Position numbers and translations under genes: made by a program | Part shown: one piece after another, positions 30,958-39,557 of the stretch | How positions within the stretch are numbered: position 1 is the stretch's first letter | How the letters are laid out: the number at the start of each line of letters is the position of its first letter | Source of the DNA: Sphingobacteriales bacterium TSM_CSS | GTDB taxonomy: Bacteria > Bacteroidota > Bacteroidia > Chitinophagales > UBA2359 | DNA length: 39,557 nt | Assembly: GCA_002212985.1 (NCBI GenBank) | Contig: NBMY01000088.1 | Location: 1-39,557 of the forward strand | Reading direction: 5' to 3' | Notes under the pieces: model-generated | Told to the model about the DNA's origin: nothing | Seen by the model: the letters and a program-made list of their open reading frames with translations, nothing else | Databases searched by the model: none

Positions 30958-32574
30958 ATGCTGAAACAATTCTGCCAAAATGTACGTAAAGTGCCACAAA
31001 AACTCTACTCCCTCTTTAAATCTTTAACCCCGCCCGAAAAAACAAATTTTCGGAACTGGCTTTCCTGTAAAAACGAACATTTGTACCGCCTGTTCAGCAA
31101 TTTTGAACAACAGGTGCAACCCGTTAAGAATGAGGAAGGATACGATTTTACATCGGTTTCAATAACCGAAACAGAAGCCGGGTTAATTTTTGATGCGCTG
31201 CTCGAATTTCTCGAAGCTTTTTCACCTTCGCCCGAAATAAAGCTAAACAGGCAATTGTCGCAAATACAACTGCTTTTTGAACGCAAACAGTTTAACCTTT
31301 GCCGGCAATTAATACTAAAAGCCAAAGCCATGGCAGAACAGCATTACCTGCTCCAGGATTTGGAAAAAGTGCTCATGTTTGAAAAAAAACTGCTCGACTA
31401 CCAAACCACCATAGGCAGCCTGCCCGATAACCGCAATTTATATTACGACCAAACACAACTGTACGAACAACTTACCAATTTATACAGCTTTAAAGAACTT
31501 TGGGTGAAGGTAACCAATTGGGGGCATGTGGCATCAGTAAGAACCGACCGTATTAAATGGTTGTCGCACCTGCTGAAACACCCGTTACTGCAAACCGAAA
31601 AAGCTGCTTTTTCCTTTAATGCCCAAATTCTGTTTCATTTAATAAAAGCAGAAATTTATAAGAACTTAGATTGCTTTGAAGATGCTTTTCAGCATACCAA
31701 ATCCTTGCTCCAGCTTTTTTACCAAAATGCCGATTATGCCGAAATGGAATGGAGCAGTTTTCTGGAAGCGCTCAACAGCCACGCTTCAATGGCCATTCAG
31801 TTGGGTAAATACGATGATGCTCTTATGACTGCCGATTTTATGAAACAAATGAGCAGCATTTATGCTTTTATTGACACCCACAACCTACAGTGCGATATTA
31901 CTGTTCGTTACCACCTCATAGACCTTAAACTATGCAAAGAAACCCTCCAGTTTAACAATATTGACCATATTATTGAAACGGCACAACAGTGCTTGCAACA
32001 ATCTGTAATTCCGGTAGATTACTTTTATGCACTGAGTATATTAACCGAAATTGCACAAATTCATTTTCTTACCGCCAACTATGCAGCAGCAGAAGAAACA
32101 TGTCTGCAAATTTACAGCTTAGAGCAGTTTTGCTCTAATGTGCCCATGCAAACATGGGCTAAAATGCTTCATGCGCTTTCCTTGGCAGAAACAGGGCAAA
32201 CAGAAGCGCTGCAACAATTGTCTGTATCTATGCAAACCTTTTTCAGGGAAATGCAAATTTACCTCCGTTTTGAAACCTTGTTCTTAGACATGCTCAAGAA
32301 ACTGGCGCAGCCCGGCAAAGGGGTAAACTATATGCTTTCCGTTTTGCAGGACTATGAAATTCTGTTCGATTCGGTGCGGTCGCTCAATGAAGAGTATATT
32401 CACTCCATTATTATTGCCTGGATTAACAGCAAACTGTTGCGACAGCCACTGTTGCAATTTATGAACGACCGGCTCACCGCTTCGGGAAAAATTAACAGAA
32501 ATATGGTAAAAAAAGTAACCGAAGCTTTAATGGAAAAAAGCGAACCCATCATCTTTCCTCGCAACAGCCATTAA
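30958..32574 (+). CDS. Large helical (TPR-like) protein, unknown function
   Basis: 538 residues, no signal peptide or membrane helix. It is almost entirely alpha-helical with repeated Leu, Tyr and Ala patterns resembling TPR-like solenoids, for example CFEDAFQHTKSLLQLFY, YDDALMTADFMKQM and AEETCLQIYSLEQF. The N-terminus (LYSLFKSLTPPEKTNFRNWL) resembles a helix-turn motif seen at the start of a Bacteroidota family of cytoplasmic helical proteins often written LxKSLTKSEKRYFK. A role as a scaffold is a guess. It stands alone between divergent and independent genes. Confidence 0.75.
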   Translation: MLKQFCQNVRKVPQKLYSLFKSLTPPEKTNFRNWLSCKNEHLYRLFSNFEQQVQPVKNEEGYDFTSVSITETEAGLIFDALLEFLEAFSPSPEIKLNRQLSQIQLLFERKQFNLCRQLILKAKAMAEQHYLLQDLEKVLMFEKKLLDYQTTIGSLPDNRNLYYDQTQLYEQLTNLYSFKELWVKVTNWGHVASVRTDRIKWLSHLLKHPLLQTEKAAFSFNAQILFHLIKAEIYKNLDCFEDAFQHTKSLLQLFYQNADYAEMEWSSFLEALNSHASMAIQLGKYDDALMTADFMKQMSSIYAFIDTHNLQCDITVRYHLIDLKLCKETLQFNNIDHIIETAQQCLQQSVIPVDYFYALSILTEIAQIHFLTANYAAAEETCLQIYSLEQFCSNVPMQTWAKMLHALSLAETGQTEALQQLSVSMQTFFREMQIYLRFETLFLDMLKKLAQPGKGVNYMLSVLQDYEILFDSVRSLNEEYIHSIIIAWINSKLLRQPLLQFMNDRLTASGKINRNMVKKVTEALMEKSEPIIFPRNSH

Positions 32575-32760
32575 CTTAGTTTCCCCCAAAGGCACTAACC
32601 GCACCTTCTTAACGGCAGGCATGGCAACTTTCGGGCAATGGTAAATGCACATTGCGTAATGTTTTCGGGAAAAAATGTTCCAATCAGCCTATAACAAGAT
32701 TTTAGTTCTTATCTTTAGGCGCAACATGTAACTTTTTCTCAACCGTAAAACCAACGCAAT

Positions 32761-34035
32761 ATGAACTTCAAATTTTCCAACCTATGTATTTGCTTTGCCG
32801 CAATTGCCTGCCTTACGCTTTTTACCAACTGCAATAAGTCTGATGAGGACGACAATATTCACTATTTCGACCCCTCTATGGCCGATGTACAGACAAAACT
32901 GCAGGAAACCCTTATTACCATGAATGATGGAGATATTATTCACCTAAAAGCCGGGACCTACAACTTTACCGCGACCCTTTCGGTTGATGGTAAGAAAAAC
33001 TACACCATTCGGGGCGAAGGTATTAACAGCACCATTTTGTCTTTTGCCGGGCAAACAAGCGGTTCCGAAGGGCTTAAAATTAGCAATGGCGAACAGGTAT
33101 TGCTTTATAACTTTACCGTGCAGGATACCGAAGGCGATGCCATTAAGGTAAAAGATACCGACGGGCTTAGCTTTATTAACGTAGGCGCAGAGTGGACCGG
33201 CGAAGTTACCGAACAAAACGGCGCTTATGGACTTTACCCCGTTACCTGTACCAATGTACTTATTGACGGCTGCTATGTGCGCGGCGCTTCTGATGCAGGT
33301 ATTTATGTGGGTCAAACCGAGCATGTAATTGTGCGCAACTCTCTTGCCGAAGAAAATGTGGCCGGCATTGAAATTGAAAACTGCAACTATGCCGATGTGT
33401 ATAACAACGTGGCCACTCACAATACCGGCGGCGTACTTATATTTGATATGCCGGGACTTACCATTAAAAACGGTCACCAATGCCGCGTTTTTGATAACCA
33501 GATTATTGAAAATGATCATCGCAATTTTGCTCCATCGGGCAATATTGTTGGAAACGTGCCGCCCGGAACCGGGTTAATGATTATGACATCCAAAGAAGTA
33601 GAAGTGTTTAACAACACCATTACCAACAACAACGTATTGGGTGTTGGCATTGTAAGCTATTTAGTTTTGGCTTATTTTGATGAAAACCTTACCTACGACG
33701 ACCCGGTTTACCAACCCTATGTGCGCAATATTTACATTCACAACAACACGTTTGCCCGAACCACCACTTACCCGCAGCCTCAAAACGACATTGGAACTAT
33801 TTTAACCTCGCAATACCCCGCCGGCGATATTCCGGATATTGTTTATGACGGCATTGAAAACCCCGATAACACCGGAGCACCCGAAGAAAAAATCTGCATT
33901 ATGGATAACATCAACGCCACCTTTGTTGATATTGATGCCGAAAATTTCTTTGTAGGAAAAAGCTATGACATAACGCCCTACCTTTGTACCCAAAATCCGT
34001 TACCCGAAGTAACGGTTACTGCCCCGCAACCGTAG
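32761..34035 (+). CDS. Parallel beta-helix surface lipoprotein
   Basis: 424-residue lipoprotein. The signal peptide ends FTNC (Cys24) and is followed by NKSDEDDN, where a Lys with acidic residues just after the Cys resembles the Bacteroidota lipoprotein surface-export signal. Residues 45-350 are a right-handed beta-helix: GDIIHLKAGTYNF, YTIRGEGINSTILSF, LLYNFTVQD, VLIDGCYVRGASDAGIYV, VIVRNSLAEENVAGIEI and VEVFNNTITNNNVLGVGI. This matches the parallel beta-helix repeat family I recall as TIGR03805. Such proteins may bind or cleave polysaccharide, but no catalytic set is evident. The tail (EVTVTAPQP) is short. A bidirectional hairpin terminator follows. Confidence 0.85.
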   Translation: MNFKFSNLCICFAAIACLTLFTNCNKSDEDDNIHYFDPSMADVQTKLQETLITMNDGDIIHLKAGTYNFTATLSVDGKKNYTIRGEGINSTILSFAGQTSGSEGLKISNGEQVLLYNFTVQDTEGDAIKVKDTDGLSFINVGAEWTGEVTEQNGAYGLYPVTCTNVLIDGCYVRGASDAGIYVGQTEHVIVRNSLAEENVAGIEIENCNYADVYNNVATHNTGGVLIFDMPGLTIKNGHQCRVFDNQIIENDHRNFAPSGNIVGNVPPGTGLMIMTSKEVEVFNNTITNNNVLGVGIVSYLVLAYFDENLTYDDPVYQPYVRNIYIHNNTFARTTTYPQPQNDIGTILTSQYPAGDIPDIVYDGIENPDNTGAPEEKICIMDNINATFVDIDAENFFVGKSYDITPYLCTQNPLPEVTVTAPQP

Positions 34036-34387
34036 CAATTTGCAAGGAAGTTTGTTATTTGGCAACTTGTTTGTTTTTTTGTAAGTACTTGGGTAGCGCC
34101 TTTGTTGGCAAAGTTCTTAGCCAAATTCCTTTCATTTTACGGCAAATACCGCAAGGGCTGGCAAAGTATGCAATTCTTTAGAAGTTACAACAAAAGCCAT
34201 AGTACACCTGCCAACAGGTTGTGCTATGGCTTTTGTATTGGAATGCAAGTAAAAAGTATTGTAATGACTTTATAAAGCAAATCTGGTAATGGTAGCGGTG
34301 GCTTTGTTTTGTTGTTGGGTAAGGATTGGAAATATTTATGTAAAACCTACCTGGTGTTAACTGCTACGCTGTTGTTCTGGTTACCGG
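34036..34387. other. Convergent intergenic region with a long hairpin
   Basis: 352 bp between the stops of the convergent beta-helix and 817-residue genes. Apart from the terminator hairpin at 34190-34236 I see no gene or other structure. Confidence 0.6.
34190..34236. terminator. Strong bidirectional terminator hairpin
   Basis: ACAAAAGCCATAG (34190-34202) pairs with CTATGGCTTTTGT (34224-34236); after a wobble the stem continues to CCTG (34207-34210) and CAGG (34215-34218) around a CCAA loop. Each outer arm carries an A4 or T4 tract, so it can work on both strands between two convergent genes. Confidence 0.85.
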
Positions 34388-36841
34388 TTATGATTTATCC
34401 TTTCTTGCCAGAAAGTCGGTAATAGAAGTGCAATCGTTAATCAGTCGGTCGTAAAACTGCCCGAAATCTTTTTTGAGCAGTTGGTAGTAGGTATTTTCTT
34501 CAAAAGTGGGTACGGGTTGGTCATAATAATTATCAGAGCCGGGAACAGCTTTCAGGGCGGTTTCATAAATTTTGCGGCGGTGCTGGCATTTACCACTCAT
34601 TCGGTGACAGAGAGCGGTAAAGCCGGGGTCTTTTGATACGGCGGCGGCTTTCTGATAGAGTTCTTCTGCGCGTTTGCAACCAAAGTAGTTCATTTGGTCT
34701 TCATACTTGTCTAATCGGGCAATGTTGTAGGGCCAGTTAACGGTCCAGCCGTAGCGCACCTGCATCCATGAGTTGCCATAGTAGGTAATGCTGTAATAGC
34801 CGTTTGCCTGCAAAAAGTAGTACCATGCCCGGTTTTTTTGTGTTTCGGAAAGTTGTTTAAGTTCCAGCATACGGGCAGCAAATTGGGCTTTGTTGTATTG
34901 CACTGTATCGGCAATGGTGGGTATGTGTTCGCTGTAAAAATCAACATAAAAGGGGTTGGCATCTAAATACTGAACGTAACCAAAAGTGTTGTTGCTCCAG
35001 TAGTCATCGGGCAGGCGTTTAAAGGCTTCGCTTGCCAGTTCAAAATTATCGGCGCGCATGTGTTTGGTACCCAGCAGATCAATAAACTTGTTACGGTCTG
35101 GAATGGCTTTTTCGGTTAAGAAGTATTCAAATTCTGTTTTACCTGTTTTGTCAATCAGTTTCAGCAGTTGTTCCAGATCGGCGGTAGAGGCATTTTCATC
35201 GTAGTAAAAGAAATAATCGGTATAGTACCCATTCACACCGTCTTTTCGGAGTGCGCGCAACAGATTGTTAATTTGCGAGAGAAAAAGACCGGCTTTCATT
35301 CGGTTTCCGGCATTTTCATATCGGTATGCAAGGGCATACATCAGTCGGTCATACTCGTTCCAAGTGCTTTGGTTTTCTTCATAGTAGTAGTCGGGGTTTC
35401 GGGTAACTTTGGGCATTTGCTGTTGCAGCCAGCGAATATCTTGCAGGAGGCGGTTTTCAAAATCGGGGTTAATGGCATTTTTGTCATTGGCAAAACTCAT
35501 AAGTCGGGTAAGGCGCACCTGCCGTTTTACCGCTTCCGATGCATCGGGCGCTTTCATGGCAAGGTCAAGGTAGCGGTTGGCATCGGTAAACTGGTTGTTC
35601 ATAAAACAGAGGTACGCTGCGCTAAGGTTTAAGAAAGCGGCATCGGGGTTTTGGGCTTCGGTAATGGCATTGACAACAAAGGCAAGCAGTTTGCCAAGAT
35701 ATTCCAGGTCTTTGGTTTCATTGGCTTTTTGAATACTTTCATAATCGTAATCTTCTTTTAAAAAATTGCTTACGGGTTCAAAATCAGTTAACCTTGGTGT
35801 AAGCAGCCAATCTTCCAGTTTGTTAATTTCGCGGGCTATCAGTAGTTTTAGCAATGCCGATTTGGGGTTTAGGGCATAAACCTGCGTCATATCGGAAAGT
35901 GCATGTCCGGGGTTGTGTAATGCTTTCAGCGTCCATATATCGGCTTTTTGGGCGTTGTTTTTAGCCAGTGCCAGGGTTGCTTTCAGGTTTTCGCCTTCAA
36001 AACCCAGCCAAGCGCGTACTCTTTTGGCATCGCAGTTGGCATAAACCATGGCAAAATGGTAGTCTGCTTCGGCTTTTTTATCTAAGTGGTACAGGGCAGT
36101 GCCGTAGTGTTGCATAGCCCAGTAGCGCAACACACTTTTGGCGGTATTATTTTCCACATATTGTTTATAGAGTTTGGCGCATTGTGCCCAGTCATTCAAA
36201 TAGCGGGTAAGCACCACCATTTGGTAGCCGTAGCGCAGTCGCAAAAAATCATTGGGAGCTTTTGCAATTTGGGTTTGTGCCGTTTTAAGCAGGTTATTTA
36301 GCGCCATGCGGGTTTCTTCAGAGGGTAGGTTGTCTGTTTCCTCTTCGTTTTGGCTACCCCATTCATTATAAGTAAATACCACCAGTTCGCGCTCGCATTG
36401 CTTGGCAAAAACCAGGTAAGCCAGTGTTTCGTAATCGGGTTTATCTAAAAGGTAGCGCACTACGGGTTGGGTATATGCCGGCGTTTCTTTCAGTTGGCTT
36501 AAATTGTCTAAATCGGCATCGGCCAGGTTAAATTCAAAATCGTTTCCATACAGCAGGTTTTTCACCATTTTTGCCGTACATTTTTTGTTAAAATAGGTTT
36601 CCCATTCGTCTAAATTTTGGTCTATACCGCGGTCATATACTGCATCTGCGCCGTTGTTCAGAAATGAGGTGGTAAAGTAAAAAGGTTTGTGTTGCTGCAG
36701 TCCGGCAGCATCGGGGTTAAACAACCCGAAGCGTACTTCTTCACCCCACGGAAAGTAGCCGCATTGTACCAAAGCAAACCAAAGTAAAAGTGCAGCGGCT
36801 ATACTACCTGAAACGGTGGCAAATGTCCTGAATGTTTTCAT
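34388..36841 (-). CDS. Large exported helical protein, partner of the TIM-barrel-like lipoprotein
   Basis: 817 residues. The N-terminal hydrophobic stretch (SGSIAAALLLWFALVQC, with Cys27) is a signal or possible lipobox (Gln before Cys is unusual). Right after it comes GYFPWGEEVRFGLFNPD, resembling openings such as CGPYYYPYGE of a Bacteroidota hypothetical family. The remainder is helical with TPR-like spacing (NDWAQCAKLYKQYVE, FLNLSAAYLCFMNNQFTDANRYLDLAMKAP) and ends KDFGQFYDRLINDCTSI. It starts inside the last codons of the upstream gene, overlapping it by 38 bp, which implies translational coupling. Function unknown; it probably acts on the periplasmic or outer face with its partner. Confidence 0.78.
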   Translation of the reverse strand: MKTFRTFATVSGSIAAALLLWFALVQCGYFPWGEEVRFGLFNPDAAGLQQHKPFYFTTSFLNNGADAVYDRGIDQNLDEWETYFNKKCTAKMVKNLLYGNDFEFNLADADLDNLSQLKETPAYTQPVVRYLLDKPDYETLAYLVFAKQCERELVVFTYNEWGSQNEEETDNLPSEETRMALNNLLKTAQTQIAKAPNDFLRLRYGYQMVVLTRYLNDWAQCAKLYKQYVENNTAKSVLRYWAMQHYGTALYHLDKKAEADYHFAMVYANCDAKRVRAWLGFEGENLKATLALAKNNAQKADIWTLKALHNPGHALSDMTQVYALNPKSALLKLLIAREINKLEDWLLTPRLTDFEPVSNFLKEDYDYESIQKANETKDLEYLGKLLAFVVNAITEAQNPDAAFLNLSAAYLCFMNNQFTDANRYLDLAMKAPDASEAVKRQVRLTRLMSFANDKNAINPDFENRLLQDIRWLQQQMPKVTRNPDYYYEENQSTWNEYDRLMYALAYRYENAGNRMKAGLFLSQINNLLRALRKDGVNGYYTDYFFYYDENASTADLEQLLKLIDKTGKTEFEYFLTEKAIPDRNKFIDLLGTKHMRADNFELASEAFKRLPDDYWSNNTFGYVQYLDANPFYVDFYSEHIPTIADTVQYNKAQFAARMLELKQLSETQKNRAWYYFLQANGYYSITYYGNSWMQVRYGWTVNWPYNIARLDKYEDQMNYFGCKRAEELYQKAAAVSKDPGFTALCHRMSGKCQHRRKIYETALKAVPGSDNYYDQPVPTFEENTYYQLLKKDFGQFYDRLINDCTSITDFLARKDKS

Positions 36842-37868
36842 GGGTATATGGTTTTACAAGTGTTGAGTTAAGGTGAAAAAAAGCCACCCGAAATGTATTG
36901 GTATTGACAGCCCGGTTGCAAATATCGGCGGCAATTTGTAAATCGGACAACCCAATGGTTTCTAAACGCAGCAAATCACCGTTGCGAAGGTACATATTTT
37001 CAAACACGGTATCTATAGTACATGTAAAAAAATTATTCTTTAGCGGTTTTAAAAAACCGGTGTTTTCAATTTCATGGCGGTTGAGGCTGTTGAATATACC
37101 CTTGAATTGCCCGTTTCTAAACAACACGCTCCACTCAAACATGGGCAGTGCCATGTCTAATGGCAACGGATAAGCAGGCATTTGGCGGGGCAGGTAGCGT
37201 GCACCTTCGCGGTTATCTAAAATAGAGTTACGGGTTTGCAGTTGTTTTACATTGGTCATGTTGTAGTACATGAGCAAGCCTCTGTCGGCAGGCGGTATGC
37301 CGGTTTTTTCAAAATATTTTACCTGATGCAGCCTGATGGTTGCCGAAAAGCGCTGAATTTGAGGCAATTGTTTTTTCAGGCTTTTAATAAACCCGAAGTA
37401 AGCGTTGCGCGTGGCATTGCTCCAGTCGCAGTCGGTTTGAAGTTCATTTATTGCCGGGTTACCGGCGTTTTGCAAAAGTTTTAGCAGGTGAGCTGCCGTG
37501 CGCTGTGCCAGAGAATCGGGGGTTAACGTATCCGGATTTAAAAACACATCGTTTGAAATATAAATACAGGGAATTATTTCTATGCCGGCAGGTAAGGGAG
37601 AGGAAAAGGCGATACTTGCAGCCGGTTGTGCGCCTTTTGGGGCAATATTTTTTATGTCAAAAAACTTAATGTATATTGTTTTTACACCTAAATTTTGAAG
37701 TTGCTCTAATTGTTCGGTCTGAATATCAAAGTTTTGTGTCCACCAGTAAAAAGCTGGTTCGGTATGTATTTGGTTGTGTGTTTGGCACCCGCCGTTTACC
37801 AGTAGGGCTAACAGCGGCAGGCAAAGCAAGCGTAAACGGAAAGCAGAACGCATATAAAGGGCGGGCAT
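36804..37868 (-). CDS. TIM-barrel/glycoside-hydrolase-like lipoprotein, unknown substrate
   Basis: 354 residues; lipobox LLVNGGC (Cys28), with the start possibly at the sixth codon (MRSAFRL). The mature part opens FYWWTQNFDIQTEQLEQLQNLGVKTIYIKFFDI, and later shows IEIIPCIYISNDVFL, INELQTDCDWSNATRNAYFGFIKSL, RLHQVKYFEKTGIPPADRGLLMYYNM and PLPLDMALPMFEWSVLFRNGQF. The alternating strand and helix pattern, with acidic residues at strand ends (TDCDW), suggests a TIM barrel like glycoside hydrolases. I recall the same pattern (YYWKT..., LQIDCDW, VDKVTLMCYN, LDVALPVFYW) in uncharacterised Bacteroidota proteins, also next to a large helical gene. It precedes and overlaps that partner. Confidence 0.78.
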   Translation of the reverse strand: MPALYMRSAFRLRLLCLPLLALLVNGGCQTHNQIHTEPAFYWWTQNFDIQTEQLEQLQNLGVKTIYIKFFDIKNIAPKGAQPAASIAFSSPLPAGIEIIPCIYISNDVFLNPDTLTPDSLAQRTAAHLLKLLQNAGNPAINELQTDCDWSNATRNAYFGFIKSLKKQLPQIQRFSATIRLHQVKYFEKTGIPPADRGLLMYYNMTNVKQLQTRNSILDNREGARYLPRQMPAYPLPLDMALPMFEWSVLFRNGQFKGIFNSLNRHEIENTGFLKPLKNNFFTCTIDTVFENMYLRNGDLLRLETIGLSDLQIAADICNRAVNTNTFRVAFFHLNSTLVKPYTHENIQDICHRFR

Positions 37869-38045
37869 AGCTTGTAAGAAAGAAATAATAACACTGCAAA
37901 GTCAAAAAGGTATTGGTAGAGGTAAAAAGCGCTACAGGCAGGGGTTTCGGGTTTATTAGGAATGGGGTTAACCGGTTATTTATTCCCAATGTATAAAATT
38001 TTGCAACTGTGCCTTATTTTATGAGCGCTTTGTATGCTTTACCGG

Positions 38046-39146
38046 TTACAATTCTTTTTCCAAGGGTGGGTGTGTTTCAATAAAGTTCACTATTTCATCG
38101 GGGTTGTTGCTTAGGTGCAGCATTTGGCGGTAGGTACGTCCTTCGGCCAACTGCTGCAACAAGGGGTAAATGCCGGTTTGTTGGGTATAGCGGTCAATGC
38201 CCAAAAATACCATTGGGCTGTAGTAGTTAAAGGTAGCATAATGGTTTTGTGCGGCATCCTGAAAAATTTCCTGCGTAGTACCTGCGCTGCCGGGGGCATA
38301 AACTACCCCGTCGAGGCATATTGCCAGCAGCCCGTCTTCGCGAATGCTGTTGCCAAAGTATTTGGCTATGGAGGTGGCAAAAACGTTGGTGGGTTCGTGT
38401 CCGTAAAACCAGGTAGGAACAGCTATGTTTTCGGTGCCCATAGGGAAACGCTCAAGTATAGATAAGGCAGATTGGTGGTAGCCTTCGTTGCTGAAATGAG
38501 GAGCTTTCATAAGGGTATCCATAGCCCAGGTTAGCGCTTCGGGAGGTTGTGCGGCAAGATAAGCGCCCAGGTTAACCGCTTCCATAATGCCCGGCCCGCC
38601 GCCGCTTACCAGCAGGTATCCTTTTTTGGCCAGCAGGTAGGCGGTTTGTGCAGTAAGGCGGTAAAACGGGTCGGTTCGGGGGTTGCTGTGGCCACCCATA
38701 ATGCCTACCACTTTTTTTCGGGGTTGGTGGGGCGGATACAGTATTTCCTGCAGGGCGTCATCTATGGCATGGTCGTGTATGCGTTGTGCCAGCGTTTCCA
38801 GAATACTGGGCAGTCGTTTTCGGTTTTGTTCAAAATGGTGCAATATGGCTGCATCGGTGGTTAAGCCGTTGGCTGTAGGTTGCAACAACTCCTGCCAGGT
38901 GTATAAGGTATTGCGGTATGGGTTATAAGGCAGATTGCCGATTTGCGGAAAAATAAGGGCGCCCCGCTTGCGCAGCATTACTTCTACTTTGTCAGACGGA
39001 AAAGAACAACCCAGAAAAACGGCATCCGAAACATCTAACCTGCTCCAATCTACCGGCACACTGCTCAAATCGAGTGATTGTACAACGCACCTTTCAAGTT
39101 GCCTGAACCGCTGCAGAAAATCGTCAATATGTTGTATTTGTATCAT
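38046..39146 (-). CDS. LOG-family (Rossmann-like) nucleotide-binding protein
   Basis: 366 residues. The core LOG domain shows GIMGGHSNPRTDPFYRLTAQ (148-167), LVSGGGPGIMEAVNLGAYLA (179-198) and YAPGSAGTTQEIFQDAAQ (283-300). The usual PGGxGTxxE motif is changed to PGSAGTTQE, keeping the catalytic Glu. LOG proteins cleave nucleoside 5'-monophosphates to base and ribose 5-phosphate (as in LonelyGuy or PpnN). An N-terminal extension of about 145 residues precedes the core, longer than in plain LOG proteins and more like PpnN, though the extension itself is not recognised. Standalone; the next minus-strand gene is 177 bp downstream. Confidence 0.87.
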   Translation of the reverse strand: MIQIQHIDDFLQRFRQLERCVVQSLDLSSVPVDWSRLDVSDAVFLGCSFPSDKVEVMLRKRGALIFPQIGNLPYNPYRNTLYTWQELLQPTANGLTTDAAILHHFEQNRKRLPSILETLAQRIHDHAIDDALQEILYPPHQPRKKVVGIMGGHSNPRTDPFYRLTAQTAYLLAKKGYLLVSGGGPGIMEAVNLGAYLAAQPPEALTWAMDTLMKAPHFSNEGYHQSALSILERFPMGTENIAVPTWFYGHEPTNVFATSIAKYFGNSIREDGLLAICLDGVVYAPGSAGTTQEIFQDAAQNHYATFNYYSPMVFLGIDRYTQQTGIYPLLQQLAEGRTYRQMLHLSNNPDEIVNFIETHPPLEKEL

Positions 39147-39188
39147 GTTCAGTATGGTTTGCTACCCTTTTTGTTAGGTAGTGCCGTG

Positions 39189-39218
39189 TAAAGGTAAGAA
39201 AAAAGCAGTAAACGGCAA
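39189..39218 (-). promoter_or_regulatory. Candidate promoter for the LOG-family gene
   Basis: On the minus strand, TTG (39218-39216) is 19 bp before TACCTTTA (39196-39189), a 7-of-8-like match to TAnnTTTG at ideal spacing. The ATG is 42 bp further on. Confidence 0.45.
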
Positions 39219-39242
39219 GTGCCTGCGAATGGTGAAAAATCG

Positions 39243-39557
39243 CTGAAAAACGGTTACGATCTCAAAAACCGATTGACCAACCAACGAAAACCCGAAGAAA
39301 ACCAAAAGCCAAAAAAAACCGGAAAATAAGTTCTGAAACCCGGTTACAATCTCAAAACCGAATTAACCAACCAACGAAAACCCGAAGAAAACCGAAAGCC
39401 AAAAAAAAACCGAAAAAAAAGTTCTGAAACCCGGTTACAATCTCAAAACCGAATTGACCAACCAACGAAAACCCGAAGAAAACCGAAAGCCAAAAAAAAC
39501 CGAAAAAAAAGTTCTGAAACCCGGTTACAATCTCAAAACCCGATTGACCAACCAACG
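39243..39557. repeat. Tandem array, 3.5 copies of an about 90-bp A-rich unit
   Basis: Units begin near 39243, 39333, 39424 and 39514 (periods 90, 91, 90), each opening ctgaaacccggttacaat or a close variant, then ctcaaaaccgaattgacc and a run of gaaaacccgaagaaaacc. The last copy is cut by the window edge. One minus-strand open frame (39352-39555) arises only because the period is near a multiple of three and is Phe-rich; I do not call it a gene. Confidence 0.92.

Noticed and set aside
39352..39555. Phe-rich repeat protein at the right edge
   Set aside because: It exists only because the repeat period is near a multiple of three; no start context or signal, and composition is extreme.

Overview
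The window looks like one complete short-read contig from an uncultured Bacteroidota bacterium, probably of the Chitinophagales/Saprospirales type. Evidence for the phylum: a 1838-residue adhesin with HYR and SprB repeats and a type IX secretion (T9SS) C-terminal sorting domain, lipoproteins with Bacteroidota-style signals, a lack of Shine-Dalgarno sequences, and several TAnnTTTG -7 promoter boxes. Both ends lie inside tandem repeats (about 28 bp units on the left, about 90 bp units on the right), which is where an assembly would be expected to break.

Left flank (1-3.6 kb) is accessory-like: a 12-unit hairpin-bearing tandem array in front of a type I restriction-modification methylase gene (hsdM) with no hsdS or hsdR beside it, a putative MITE of about 317 bp with inverted ends and a 7 bp flanking duplication, and a sulfotransferase of unusual base composition. 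Then 3.8-12.5 kb is mostly envelope and housekeeping: tex, a small membrane protein, a secreted Pro-rich NlpC/P60-like protein with an internal 147 bp duplication, and a tight plus-strand cluster of an Lgt-family protein, a DUF1801 protein, a YafK-type L,D-transpeptidase-fold protein and a lipoprotein. The giant adhesin fills 12.5-18.05 kb and is followed by an intrinsic terminator.

From 18.25 to 22.15 kb runs the most interesting unit: a dedicated acyl carrier protein, a KASIII-type condensing enzyme with intact Cys-His-Asn triad, a FabG-like reductase, a polyprenyl-phosphate glycosyltransferase and a GNAT acyltransferase, all on one strand, the last two overlapping by ATGA. Together they could make a short 3-hydroxyacyl-ACP and transfer it to an (amino)sugar of a surface glycan. 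Next to it are a lipoprotein, a second GT-like protein on the other strand, and a Wzm-type polysaccharide ABC exporter permease without its ATPase.

The right part (24.5-39.5 kb) carries GTP-type PEP carboxykinase with its own promoter and terminator, a membrane DUF protein, a membrane-anchored metallophosphoesterase, hscB directly abutting a tRNA-Leu(CAA), a helical-repeat protein, a surface beta-helix lipoprotein, an overlapping pair of exported proteins (TIM-barrel-like lipoprotein plus an 817-residue protein) that looks like an uncharacterised two-gene module, and a LOG-family nucleotide-binding protein. All functional statements are from reading motifs; no database search was run.
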